Assembly: GCA_030062745.1 (NCBI GenBank)
Contig: CP099839.1
Location: 5,007,115-5,071,114 of the forward strand
Length of the DNA: 64,000 nucleotides
Reading direction: 5' to 3'
Origin: Capitulum mitella
Taxonomy: Eukaryota > Arthropoda > Thecostraca > Pollicipedomorpha > Pollicipedidae
This document shows positions 22,060 through 35,200 of the stretch, in pieces. How positions within the stretch are numbered: the first letter of the stretch is position 1; every line of letters starts with the position of its first letter. A model generated the notes under the pieces. That model did not search any database. It saw nothing but the letters and a program-made list of their open reading frames with translations, and had not been told where the DNA came from. Position numbers and translations under genes: made by a program.

Positions 22060-24400
22060 ATGAGGGCTGTGGGAAAGGCTTACGTTTTTAGAAGTTGTAT
22101 AGTCGCACTGGGAAGGTTATTGTGATAATCGGTGGTGGGGTTTTCTGTCAAATAACAAGACATGCTTTCTCATTTTGTCCGCCTTTATAACTTGTCTCAG
22201 AAGGTCTCGCAAGTCAAGAGTGTGGTGTTCCCTCGCTGCCCCCTTGAAAATGTTGACAATGTTTTTAGCTTGCCCACAGCCAATCCCAGCAATCCCACCA
22301 TTTCACGTCATGACGCTAACAAAGGTTTTCACATGAGCTGTGCTGAAAAATGACCGCTTATGTCGTCCTCATTCAGCCGTTTCGGAGAATGACGCACGGC
22401 GACCGGTGCGACACATTTCGTTCGTGACGTTTGTCCACTGCGGCATACTTTGTGAACATTCAGCTTGCCTTCTGACGACGTACTGTTATCCAGTAAAGTA
22501 TACTTAACTACTCTGCATTGGTGCTGCCCAGTCCGCCTTTACTTCTGATTACTCTGTGGGAGCGTATTTAAACTTGGTGGGACAAGAGCCATTGGGGCAC
22601 CATTTCTTTCCATCTAACACAAAAGCGCTTAACTGCTGCTACTTAATGCTGCCCTGTTACCCTGTGCCTCAGAAAAACAGCCAAGAATGAGGATGGTAAA
22701 CCGCGCCGAGACACGCCTCTTTATGGGTTATGTTCTTCGTTTTTCCATTTTGCATATTCTTTTCCAGCTGTATTTGAATACTTAGTGTCTCGGTAATCTA
22801 TCAGTAGCATGTCTTGACAAAAAGTACACTACAAAGAAGAAACGCTTTCATTGTCCCATTGTGCGGGAATCTGAGTTCGGAATCCCCAAAAGAGATATAG
22901 CTACGTCCTATTGTGTTCTCTGGTGTTACGTTAAAATTTTCCATAAACATGTCCAAGCTTTCTAACTTCCCGCATGCACGCAACTTGCTTAACCCTATTC
23001 CCGGCAGGTGGAACTGAATCCGCCCCCCTAGGGTTTTTTGCTTGCCAATTCCAGGCTTTTTAAGCTTTATGAAACTTGGTGACTTTCCTAGCTATTCTTT
23101 CTACGTGCCGTGACAAAATTTCAAAATTCTATCTTGCTCAGGGGCGGAGCCAGGCAACGCTTTTGGGAGGCACCTCAGGCCATTTTTGGTTATATTGAGG
23201 GTAAAAGGAAAATGTTTGCCAAAAACAGAGTTTTTAAGATAGACCCTAAAACTTTATATGGATGTATAGCTAAATAGTTGGGCAATGTGCAGATGTAATT
23301 TTGTTCATCTGAGATCAATTTACAAGGTCAGGTCAAGGTCAAAAGCCAAAATTTGTTTTTTTGCAACAATTTAAATGCCGTCTTTTTTCAAATGCTAAAC
23401 CCGGAATATATATGCCGTAGAAGCGTGCCCTCTACTTGTGTACCAAGTTTCACCTTGATATCAGGTCGGGTCACGGAGCTATCACCTAAAATGTCAGTGC
23501 GCGTACACTATATCGCAATAGCCATAAAATGAAATTTTTCAAATAGAGTGAATCCAAATGATTGAAAACGTTTACAAGTAATATTAGATGCACACGAGAT
23601 CATCCCAAATGACCCCAGGTCACTGGAGGTCATTTAAGGTCAAAAGTCACAAGTTGATCTGAAGAACGTGTGACCATGACAGTTTCCCCTTTTTCATGTC
23701 CCTGGCACCGCCTATGCTAACATTATACAAACATTGTGATGCGATTTGTACTTCTTTAGCATAACATGACTAGCAGAAGCCAAAAAAGTGTGTTTGCCTG
23801 TTTTGTTTATTCAGTTGTTAGAAAACTAATTATCCTATTTCTGAAACCCTGTGCACGCCCATGAATTTTCTCAAAATTTCATATTTTTGTACCCATGGTA
23901 AAAGCCCCATCCATAATCTCTCGATTCATGCCAGTTTCATTGATATCGGTCGATAAACAACGGAGTTACAACAAGTCAAAAAAACCACTCATTTTGACAT
24001 TTTTACCCCCCTGTATCCACACATTTCAAAATTTTGAAAATTTCTTTTTATAAAAATGTAGTCAACGCCATGGCAAATCGATTGCCATTTGTTGCGATGA
24101 AATCGGATGTGTAGTTCTCGAGATCTCAGGGGGGGGGGGCGAATCGGCCCCCTTTGCCGGGAATCGACCATACCGTCTAGCCCTCCGGGAGTAGGGTTAA
24201 TATGTCCCACCGTATGAATGTTGTCCAGTACGGGCTAACTGCTCACCACATGCTGTCTTCCACTGCAGTCTCCCCTTCGTCTACCCTCCGTTTTCTACTA
24301 CGGCGTTTTCTTACGTTTTCTCTCTCTTACTCTTACGTTTTCTCCAGGCTACATTTTGCTTTTCGGCAGCGCCAAACTGATCAGTGCCGGCCGTCCAGCA
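22060..24400. other. Relic COE intron with a transposon
   Basis: Partly alignable with 51900-52550 (intron 6 of the real gene) and then interrupted. Besides the TTAA-flanked element it contains no recognised feature. Confidence 0.4.
22993..24196. mobile_element. Non-autonomous piggyBac-like element
   Basis: It is flanked by TTAA on both sides (22989-22992 and 24197-24200). Its ends are inverted repeats, CCCTATTCCCGG on the left and the complement of CCCTACTCCCGG on the right. TTAA target duplication with CCC-starting termini is the signature of the piggyBac superfamily. The 1.2-kb body has no transposase frame, so it would depend on an enzyme in trans. A nested CAGGGGCGGAGCCAGG word occurs near 23142. 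A partial inverted copy lies at 30838-31585. Confidence 0.7.
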
Positions 24401-24408
24401 CAGCCTAC

Positions 24409-24552
24409 CTTCCGACCACTGTCCGTTGGCGGCGTCCGCCTGCACGCTGACGGCCAGTTGTCCGGCGTACGTGTTGAAACCGGACATCGGGAAGCCCGGT
24501 TCATCGCAGGGGAGGGGGGTGCCGGCAGCGACAGCTGGTTGTTTCGAACATA
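24409..24552 (-). pseudogene. COE exon 5 relic with two 1-bp deletions
   Basis: A 144-nt copy of the 146-nt exon at 53179-53324. One base is lost in the CCCC after ATG and one in the later TTCCCCGAT tract, so the frame is broken. The acceptor is kept and the donor is altered to GTAGGC. Confidence 0.8.
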
Positions 24553-24761
24553 CTGCGACAGATCACGGCGTAGTCAAAGCTATGGAGAGTCAAGTCTCCG
24601 TAAAACATGGACGGTAGTACCTAAATTCGTGGCAAATCATTTGAAGAGCAGAAGTTACCGCCCAGAGTCGTTTTCCGCCTCTAACATTTGCTGAACGGAG
24701 GAATTCTATGTGTTCTGTGGTTCTAATTTGAATGGAATCATTTTTTTTTAATTCTTGCAAG

Positions 24762-24925
24762 CAGGGGCGCAGCCAGGATTTCGTTAAGGGGGGAGGAAGG
24801 CGGGGTTCAGTGCGAACTGAAATCATACGAAAACCAACTGTCGGGAAAACGATATGCAATGGTTTTCACAAAAATACGGATCTATGGGGAGGGCTAGGAC
24901 CCCCGGCTCCCCAGCAGCGCCTATG
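24762..24925. mobile_element. Short hAT-type MITE fragment
   Basis: Starts CAGGGGCGCAGCCAGGATTT and ends with the complement of CATAGGCGCTGCTGG. It interrupts sequence that is continuous in copy 2 (near 53520). The left end matches the MITE at 57537-57749. I saw no clean target duplication here. Confidence 0.45.
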
Positions 24926-26047
24926 TTCACTAATTTCCTGTGCCTCAGAAAATGAAGTTAAAGAAATGGGGGGCTAATACAGGTGGCTACAGAGGGGTGT
25001 CCCTCTAGATGGACCTTTGTTTTCCCTTGTTTAATGTTCTTTTTCAGGGCTGAAAACAGCTCTGTGTTTGAATACTTGGTTTGCTAGTTCAATGGTGGCG
25101 TTTATTAACAAAACGTAACTTTACAAAGGAGGCACGTTTTGAATGTCTCTTTCTACTGGCACCTGAGCTCGGAAGTCTTGATATAATTCTGGTTACTCCA
25201 CACTGTGTTCTCTTCTTAAGTAACGTCTTCCCATCCCCTAACTGAACACTCAAATGTGCCCCAGACGACGAGGAAGCAGTGAGCAGAGCCTCCTGTCCCT
25301 CATCACCGCACGTCTCAGCTGGACGGGGCATCACCACACAGCCCAAGCGGCCGTGCCCATACGACCCAATGGACGATACGAGGAAAACACAGTCTTTTGA
25401 CTGAGACGTTTCACAGAAATTCTTGCACGAAGCCGAGGGCTAGAATTCCGTGAAACGTCGAGACCGGAATATTCCGTTCCCCTGGTACAGTCCTGAAAGA
25501 TATTTCCTGTATGTTTTTCCCAGCTCATTAAAGGGTCAGATGCATTTTTAGGTAATTTCGCTCCATTTATTACCATAGAGCTAATGTTAAAATTGTCTGA
25601 TGTTGACTGGGCCGAGATCAGGTTGGTAGTACCGGCGCATTACTCGCCCTATGGGCTGCTACACATATTCTCGCTGTTGAATGTCAGAGTGTAGTCGAGA
25701 CTACGACACTTCTGATCCTTCAGACGTTCTTCGACGACCTCCACGTTGATGATACGCCGTCAGGTTGCCCATGCGTTCTGAGATTGTCTGGTTTCTGCGA
25801 AAATGTTATTTCTCCCTTTCGTCAGTCAATATCCCATGCTAATAATGCCTCATTCCCTACAGTTTTACGGTGTGATGCAAAATACAGCGTCCTGCCATTG
25901 CCAGCCAGCCTGGCTCCTCATGTCCATGAACTCCCAGCCGAATGAAGCGGACGCCGTCAATCAGTTCCGCGCCGCTTCGGCCGAGGTTTGCTGTGACTCC
26001 ACCGCCCCGCCCGTTCTGGAAAAGGGCGTCATGAGAACGGGCTGGCC

Positions 26048-26177
26048 TGGTACGGGACGGTGCAGGCTACAGGCGTCACGTGCACGCTCTGCAGCATCCG
26101 ATGACGCCGCTGCGAGCCGACGACCGAGCGCGCGGCGACCGCAGGACCAGTGCCGGAGAGGAGCCGAGCCCGACAAC
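26048..26177 (+). promoter_or_regulatory. Conserved promoter/5'UTR block of secreted-protein paralog 2
   Basis: Identical to the paralog 1 block at all but one of 130 positions, including the CACGTG E-box. Such identity against diverged introns implies functional constraint or gene conversion. Confidence 0.6.
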
Positions 26178-26235
26178 ATGGGGTCCTGCCGCCTGGTGGT
26201 CGTCGTTCTGTGCCTGCTGGCACTCAGCCTCATTG
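26178..26235 (+). CDS. Paralog 2 exon 1: signal peptide
   Basis: Encodes MGSCRLVVVVLCLLALSLI and ends G|GTGAGAG in phase 1. Hydrophobic secretory signal as in paralog 1. Confidence 0.65.
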
Positions 26236-29200
26236 GTGAGAGCTTAAGTCCGCGCTGCGGGACTCTGCGTTTTGCTTCGTGCGGTCAAAAGTTGCCATGA
26301 TGAGCCACTAATTTTGGCGTATCACGAACAAAATGAGTACTCCGTTTAAGGAATCCTAGGACTCATGAGCCTTTATTCAGTCCGGAATACTTGTCGATAA
26401 GCGGCCGAGTTATGAAAAAATGCGACATGGGTGCAAAAATCTCCGACGTTACGTCGCAATGGGACCAACCAACCTTCCAATATCAAACAGTCCTGGAATC
26501 AACACAGATGCCACCAGATGCTGACGATGGCTTTTACTGCATGGATAAATATTCTACCAAACAGCGCCTGTCATACTAACAGTAACATCATGATTCAACA
26601 TGTAGGGGTCTTGGCACCCTGAATATCAGACTTGCAAATACAGCAGTGCGAGGAAAGATTCAATGGCAAAAATCACCGCAAATGAATTTCCAAAGTTGTC
26701 TTTTGAGCTGTGTTACATACGAGACAACTGAAGCGATTAGAAAGTCCACATGGTATCCCTGACCGTCGTCGTAATCATGTGCTAATCATATCGTCTGTCC
26801 TTTTACAGACGCCTCCCACGGTAGACATCCACGGCAAGTTTCAGACTATGATGACTACGAGGGTTCAGGTACGTGCAGAACATCAGCATGACTTCCTCAG
26901 GCGTGGGCACGTGAGGTTAACTACACCAAAGTCCAAAAATTGGGGTGATCTCCGTATGTTGATTATATGGCAAGATTTCATCTAAAAGTCTTGTAAAATT
27001 GTCATTTATGATTTGTCCTAAATGATGTTATACAATGTTTCTCGCGTTAAGAGGATTTTCAAAGCCGTATTCATCCCCAGTTTTGCACTTGGAGGCTACA
27101 CAGATGCCGGGATACGAAGCAATAACGTGCTGATACATTGAAGTTACTATCGTGAACAGTTCGGTGTTCACCTTCACACAGACCAGTCCTCGATGCGTCC
27201 TAACGCTTTGTGCTCTGACGTATCACCCACACCCGCTTTGCGTGTCGTTTATTTTGTTCATTGATGTAGGCGTAATGGGCCGGCTTGCTTCCGTTTGTCA
27301 GCGATTGTTTCATCCCTTGTTGCTAATCGCTTTTTCTGTTGTTCGTTTTGTTTGGGTGCTTCCCACGGCAAATCGTTTTTACAATGGCAAATTTTCAGGT
27401 GGTATGGAGTCAACCATGCCACCATCAGGTTCAGGTACGTACATGCGTCGACCACGTGGACCATGGACGCCACTACCGAAGGCGCCTTGTTCAATGTAGA
27501 ATGTCGATGTTCAGTGCCCATGCCGATGCAAACTGTTGTAAGTACACCACTCTTAGCAGACTGGGTTGATAAAGTTCAAGTTTCTTTTGCACTGTTTCGA
27601 GATTTTGCATGTTCACGTCTCACATCAAATGGCAATATCTGTTGAGATAAAAAAGTGTGTGCTCTGACGAACGGGTATACTGAGCCTGTGCGGTGATCGT
27701 CCAGTCTGGCCTCACACTCACCATTCCCGAGACAACATTTGCGAGGTAGCTTAAACGAATCCCTGGTTAGTACCTGACCTGTCAGTGCCAGACAGCCAAT
27801 CCGGTGACGCCAGGACCGGGCTGGTCACCGCCGGGCAAATTTTGCTGTTAGAGGTGAGGTTTTGATTTTGCTGTAAGAGTTCACGTCAGTCAAATTTCAT
27901 TCGTTCTGTTGCGACTTCCTTGTCGAAACTACTAGCCTATAGCCTCCTTGTCCACCTAGGCAAAACACTTCCCTACCTGCACGAATGGCGCTACCTCGTT
28001 TCGCTTCACTTGTCACTCAGTCTCTTCGAGCAAACTGAAAATAGGGATGACTGAAAACACAGCATTGTACACCGTTGTCGCTAGTTTGTGAACCCAACAG
28101 TGGCCAATCATGTAACCCTCTGCTTGCCTGTCTCCTGCTGTCGGTGCTCATGAACGTAAATCATCGGTCTGTAGTAGACTACAGACTACAGTTTCTAGTC
28201 TGGAGTAGGTCTGCGTGGACAAGCAGACCTTTTGGCAGACCTTTTGGGTTGACACATGCAAAATTTAGTTTGACATGTACCAAGCGTGGTCACCAGATTT
28301 CGAAAACGGTAATGGAATTCAAAATGTGGGCCATGAAGCGTGATGCAATCGAAATTCCTCCAGGAACCGAAAGCCTCTGGGGACCGGTAACAAACAACGG
28401 TAACAAACAGAGGGCCAGAAAAGTGGTACTGATGCCAGTGCTCTACAATTTCGCGCCCGTGTATACATGAAAGTGAAACATGTGACGCCTTAAGAGGTAC
28501 ATTGTGAGTGATTCCTATTGAGTTTCCGTAGAAATTTTCAAGCAAGAATGGATACAGACCATGTGGTGAACGGGGGAGGGAAGGGAAGGGAATCTCTAAC
28601 CATGTAACTTAACCTATCGCCAAAAGTTGATTTTCCTCCAAATTTCGCCCGTCAGTTTCGCCACTTTCGAAAACTAACATTGGCCCCTTTTCCAGCGGAG
28701 GGGGATCATGGCTCCGTTGGTTTCCTTCCTTTGAATCCGCCAGTGTTTTGGAGTCATTTTTTTGGTGTTGCTGTTATTGCCGGATTTATGGCCTTTGTTG
28801 CATGAACAAACATTCTGGTAAATAGCGCCATACTAAATGGAACATCATCCTTCGAAATCCAGGAAAATTTTCAGCTTGAACATCGGAACTGCAATGCAAC
28901 GTTTTGAGAAAGACATGACATTGTGGGAAACACTGCGATTTTATTCCCAAAGCACGCTTTGGTGATGTGCTACATGTGCGAGAACTGAAGCAATTAGGAA
29001 GCACTCTTATCCCTGAACGTCGCTGAAATCATCTGTCACGCTGCATTGCGTTACCATGCTGTTGAAGCGCTTTCTATGCCATTTTTACAGATAGATCCGG
29101 TAGGCAAGCTCGACATGCTTTCGAACGCGGCTCCGATGAATCAGAAGGCTCAGGTAAATATGTTTAGTGCATCAACATAGGTTCTGCGACAAAGGGTACG

Positions 29201-32200
29201 TGAGATGTAAGACAACACAATCCAAAAATTGAGTCAATCTCTGTATGTTGATTGCAGGTTTGATCTAGACTTCTAGTTGTAAAACTGTCATTTATGATCT
29301 GTATCAAATGCTGCTATACATCATTTGACGCGTTCAGTGGATCTTTCAAATCCATATTCTTTCCCAGTTTAGCATTTGAAGTCCACATAGGTACCGGTGT
29401 ATACATGAATACGCGGTATAATCGGAACATACGTATAGGGGTATACCCGATGATGTGTTCAATTACTAGCGTGAGCAGCCGGCCTTTAGCCGACTTATCC
29501 CCGCTATGTCCTCACGCTTCGTTCTCTGACGTGTGGCCCGAACCCGCTTCACAGATCGTTCATTCTGTTCATTCGTGTGTGCGCAATGGTCCGGTTTTCT
29601 TCCGTTTGTTCGCGCTTGCTTTGTCCGTCGTTGCCAAGCGTTCCTTTTATTGTTCGTTTTGTTCTGGTGCTTCCCATGGCAAATAATGCTTACAATGGCA
29701 ATTTTTACAGGTGATATGGAGTCAACAATGCCACCATCAAGTTCAGGTATGTACATGCGTTGACTTGTTGGAACAAGGGGACCACGACCGTGGACAAAGA
29801 GTCGCGGGTAGCCCATTCTCAGCAGATTGAGGTTGTGGAGCTCACAGATGTTCTCTACAGTTTCACGGTATCTTACATCATTCCCGTCTTGCATCAAATG
29901 ACAATATCTCTTGAGGTGTGCTCTCACGGTCGGATATATTGCGCTTGTGTAGTGATCGCCCAGTCTGGCCTCACACCCAACATTCGCCAGACAACGTTTG
30001 CGAAGTAGGTCGAACCAGTCCCTGATTAGCCCCTGGCCTTGTGCCAGGGCCAAACAGCCAATCGGACGCCGCCATGACCGGACTGGTCACCGACGGGTAC
30101 ATTTTGCTGTTGGAGGCCACGTCGGTTAAATTTCATTCGCTCTTTTACGATTCCCTGGTGAAAACTACTGGCCTTTGACCCTATTGTCCAGCTAGACAAA
30201 ACATTTCGCTGCGTGTACGAATGGCGCTACCTCGTTTGTCTTGACTCATATCTACCCTTCGAGCCACTTGAAATTACAGATGGCTTTGAGAACACGGCAA
30301 TATACTCCGTTATCGATACCTTGCAAGACGAAAAGTGGACGGTCAAGTAATCCTCCGTTTGTCTGTCTTCTGCCGTCGGTGTTCATGAACGTAGGCTATG
30401 TAGGTCTGCGTGGGTACGCAGGCGTTTTTGCTAGTTGGTTTGACGCATGCAAATTTAGATTGACGTGTACCAAGAATGGCCATGAGATTTCGGAAACAGT
30501 TATGAAGTTCAAAAAGTGGGCCATGAAACGTACTGAAATCGAAATCCCCGCCACTCCGGAATCCTTTGGGGATCGGTAAAAAAGAACGGCAACAAACAGA
30601 GGGTCAGGAATGTGGTAGCGATGCCAGAGCTGTACGGTTTCTCGCCCGTGTACACATGAAAGCGAATCATGTGACGCCTCACGGGGTACATTGTGAGGGA
30701 TTCCTGTTGGGTTTCCGTAGACATTTTCAAGCAAGGGCGGGTCCAGACCACATGCTGGCGGGGAAGGGAACCTTCATCGATGTAATCTAACCTACCCTCA
30801 ATTGTCGATTTCTCTCCGAATTTTCGGCCACTTGGTTTTATAATGTTAGCATAGGTAGTGCAACAGACATGAAAAAGGCGGAACTGTCATGGTCACATGT
30901 TTTTCAGGTCAAGCTTACGATCTTTGACCTTAAATGGCCGCCACTCCCTTTAGAGTCACTTGAAATGATCTTGTGTGCATTTTATATTATTTTAAAACAT
31001 TTTCAGTCCTTTGAGTTCACTCCATTTCAAAAATTCCATTTGATGGCTGTTATGATATACGGCGCGTGCACGGACATTTTAGGTCATAGTCCCGTGACCC
31101 GACCTGATATCAAGTTGAATCTTGGTACACAAGTAGAAGGCGCCCTTCTACGTAATATATATTCCGGGATTGGCATTAGAAAAAATAGCTCCAAAATTAT
31201 TACTGTGAAACCAAATTTTGAATCTTGGCCTTCACCTGACCTTGTGAAGTGAACTTCAGACAAACAAAATTCTTTTTGTATGTTGCCCAACTATTTATCT
31301 ACAAATCCATTTAAAGTTTTAAGTTCTATCTTAAAAACGCTATTTCTGGCAGACATTTTACTTTTACTCTAAACTGAGCCAAAAATGGCCTGAAGTGTCC
31401 AAAAACCAAAAACGTTGGCTAGCTCCGCCCCTGATCAAAACAAAAATACGAAATTTTGTTGCAGTACGAAGGAAAGATAGCTAGGTAAAAGTCAGCAAGT
31501 TTCGTGAAGCTACGCCAAAAACCCTGGAATTGGCAAGCAAAAAGCCCGAGGAGGGGCGGATTCAGCCCCCCTGCCGAGAATAGGGTTAAGGGATACATTG
31601 TGAGTGACGCCTATTGAGCTTCCGTAGAACATTTTCAAGCAAGAGTGGATACAGACCATGTGCTGAACGGGGGAGGGGAGGGAAGGGAATCTATCTATGT
31701 AACCTAACTTACCTCCAAATGTTGATTTTTCTCCAAATTTCGCCCCTCGTTTCGCCACATTCGAAAACTAACATTGGCCCATTTTGCAGCGGAAGGGGAA
31801 CCATGGCTTCGATGGTCCCCTTCCCTGAATCCGCCAGTGTTTTGGAGTCACTTTTTGGTGTTATTTTTATTGCCGGAATTATGGCCTTTGTGGCATGAAT
31901 AAACATTGTACGAAATAGCGCCATGCTAACAGTGACATCATCCTCCGACATGCAGGAACATTTTTAGCTTGAACATCGGAACTGCAAATGCAACATTGTG
32001 AGAAAAAATCGCGACATTGTGGAAAACACTGCCATTTTATTCCCAAAGCACGCTTTGGACATCTGCTACATGTGCGCGGACTGAAGCGATTACAAAGCAC
32101 TCAGCTCATCCGTGACCGTCGTTTTAATCATCTGTCACGCTGCATTGCGTCACCATGCTGTTGAAGCGCTTTCTATGCCATTTCTTACAGATAGATCCGG

Positions 32201-35200
32201 TAGGCAGGCTCGACATGCTTTCGAACACGGCTCCGATGAATCAGAAGGCTCAGGTAAATACTCTTAGTGCATCAGCATAGGCTCCGTGACCAAGGGTACG
32301 TGAGAGGTAAGGCAACACAATCCAAAAATTGAGTCAATTTCTGTATGTTGATTGCAGGTTTGATCTAGACTTCTAGTTGTAAAATTGTCATTTATGAGGT
32401 GTGTCAAATGCTCCTATTCAACATCTGACGCGTTTAGTGGATCTTTCAAATCCATATTTCTCCAATTTAGCATTTGAAGGCCACACAGGTACCGGGGAAT
32501 GCACCAATTAACGTGACGATATGATCCTTTCCTAGCGTTAACAGCCGGCCTTTCTCCGACTTATCCCCGCTATGTCCTGACGTTTCGCAATCTGGCGTTT
32601 GGCCCGAAACCGCTTTACGAATTATCCACTCTGTTTACCCATATATGGACAATGGGACGGTTTTCTTTCGTTTGTTTGCGCTTGCCTTGTCCCTCATTGC
32701 TAATCGCTCCTTTTATTGTTCGTTTTCGTCTTCCCATGGCGTATAATGTTTACGATGCCAACTTTTACAGGTGATGAGGAGTCAACAATGCCATCAGGTT
32801 CAGGTATGTACATGTTTTGACTACATGGAACATGGCGGCCACGACCGTAGGCACAGGGTTGCAGGTAGCTCATTCTCAGCAGACTGAGGTTATGCAGTTC
32901 ACAGATGTTCTGTACAGTTACACGGTATCTTATATCATGCACGTCTTGCATCAAATGGCAATGTCTGTTGACAACACTCTCTCACTCTCTCACCCCTTTT
33001 ACGGACTGTTCATCTTGTTCATTCATATATGCGCAATAGACCGGTTTTCTTCCGTTTGTTCGCGCTTGCTTTCTCCTTCGTTGTTTGCTCCTTTTATTGT
33101 TCGTGTTGTTCTGGTGCTTTTCATGGCAAATAATTTTTACAATGACAATTTTTACAGGCGATATGGAATCAACAATGCCACCATCAGGTTCAGGTACGTA
33201 CATGCGTTGACCACCTGGAACATGGGCGCCTCCACCGTAGGCGCCATGTACAATGTCGAATGCCTATGTTCATTGCCCATGTCCGTGTCGACGGTTGCAG
33301 GTACACCACTGTTAGCAGACTGGGGAGATAAAGTTCAGGTTTTTTGCACAGTTTCAGGGCAACTCATATCACTCACGTCTGAAATCAAATGACACTATCT
33401 GTTGAGACCCACAATGTTTGTGCTCTGACGGACGGATATATTGCGCCTGTGTGGTGATCGTCCAGTGCGGCCTCACACCCAACATTCCCGAGACAAAATT
33501 TGCGAGGCAGGTCAAACCAATCTCTGGTCAGCCCCTGACCTGGTGCCAGGGCCAGACAGCCAGTCCGGTGCCGCCATGACGGGGCTGGTCATCGCCGGAT
33601 GTATTTTGCTGTTGGAGGTTATATCGGCCAAATTTCATTCGTTTTGTTGTGATTTGCTCATCGAAACTACTAGCCTTTGGCCTCCATGCCAGCTAGGCAA
33701 AACACTTCGCTACCTGTACGAATGGCGCCACCTCGTTTCTTTTGACTTATGACTTAATCTTGCTCAGCCAATTGAAACAAAGGGATGACTTTGAAAGCGT
33801 AGCATTGTACGCCTTATTCGATAGTTTGTGAACCCAACGTTGGCCAGTCAAGTAACCCTCTGCTTGCCTGTCTTCTGCTGTCTGTGCTCATGAACCATCG
33901 GTCTTAGTGGACTACAAACTGCAGTCTGTAGTCTGGAGTAGGTCTACGTTGGTAAGCAGACCTTCTGGCTAATTAGTTTGATGTGTGCAAATGTAGTGTG
34001 ACGTGTACCAAGCGTGGTCGCCAGATTTCGGAAAAGGTTAAGCGATTCAAAATGTGGGCCATGAAGCGTGCTGCAATTGAAATTCCTCCGGGAACCGAAA
34101 ACCTTTGGGGATCGGTAACAAAGAACGGTAACAAATAGGGTTCCAGGAATGTGGTATTGATGCCGGTACAATTCTCGTATGTACAATTTCTCGCCCATTA
34201 ACACATGAAAGTGAAACATGTGACGCCTTAAGGTGTACATTGTGAGTGATTCCTGTTGAGTTTCCGTAGACATTTTCAAGCAAGAGTGGATACAGACCAT
34301 GTGTTGAACGAGGGGGGGAGGGAAGGGAATCTCTAGCCATGTAACCTAACCTGCCTCGAAATGTTGATTTCTCCCCAAATTTCGGACGTCGTTTCGCCAC
34401 ACTCAAAGATTAACAATGGCCCCTTTCCCAGCGGAAGGCGACCATGGCTCCGTTGGTCCCCTTTCCCTGAATCCGCCAGCGTTTTGGAGTCACTTTTTTG
34501 GTATTATTGTCATTGCCGGAATCATGGCTTTTTGTGACATCAATAAACAATCTACACTAAGAGCGACACGCTAATAGTAACATTATTCCTTCGACATAGC
34601 GGAACATTTTTAGCTTGAACATCGGCCCTGGAAATGGCACATTGTGAGAAAAACGTGACATTGCGGAAAACACTGCGATTTTATTCCCAAAGCACGCTTT
34701 GGAGATGTGCTACATGTGCGAGAACTGAAGCGATTAGAAAGCACTGAGTTTATCCGTGACCGTCGTTGTAACCATCTGTCACGCTGCATTGTGTTACGAT
34801 GCCGTTGAAGCGCTTTCTATGCCATTTCTTACAGACGGATCCGGTAGGCAGGCTCGACATGCTTTCGAACACGGCTCCGATGAATCAGAAGGCTCAGGTA
34901 AATATGCTTAGTGCATCAGCATACGCTCCGCGACAAAGGGTACGTAAGATGTAAGGCAACACAATCCAAAAATTGAGTCAATCTCTGTATGTTGATTGCA
35001 GGTTTGATCTAGACTCCTAGTTGTAAACTTGCCTTTTATGATCTGTATCAAATGCTCCTATTCAACATTTGACGCGTTCAGTGGATCCTTCAAATCTATG
35101 TTCTTTTCCAGTTTACCATTTCAAGGTCACAGAGGTACCGGGCTATGAATCAATAACGTGCTGACACATTAGGTTACCAGCTTGAGCACTCGGCCCTTTG

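Larger units (their letters stand above)
4585..25362. repeat. Tandem segmental duplication, copy 1 (about 20.8 kb)
   Basis: Order and sequence match the copy starting near 25405. Both begin with the same tract (TTTCACA-AAATTCTT at about 4587 and 25410), carry the signal-peptide exon, its downstream small exons, the conserved 3' exon and the COE 3' exons, and end inside a COE intron (25362 corresponds to about 53950). Identity varies from near-complete in the promoter, C-terminal exon and COE 3' region to clearly lower in introns. Large indels separate the copies: about 5.2 kb near 12.4-17.6 kb is unique to this copy, and the module array is unique to the other. Confidence 0.85.

Noticed and set aside
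4585..25362. Alternative that the two 20-28 kb copies are uncollapsed haplotypes
   Set aside because: Sharp breakpoints inside a COE intron, relic exons with frameshifts and a lost donor, and large structural differences fit an old tandem duplication better.
29466..30053. 195-residue minus-strand frame, and similar frames in other modules
   Set aside because: It is the antisense of exon A and its splice signals plus module intron. It recurs wherever a module recurs and shows no domain.
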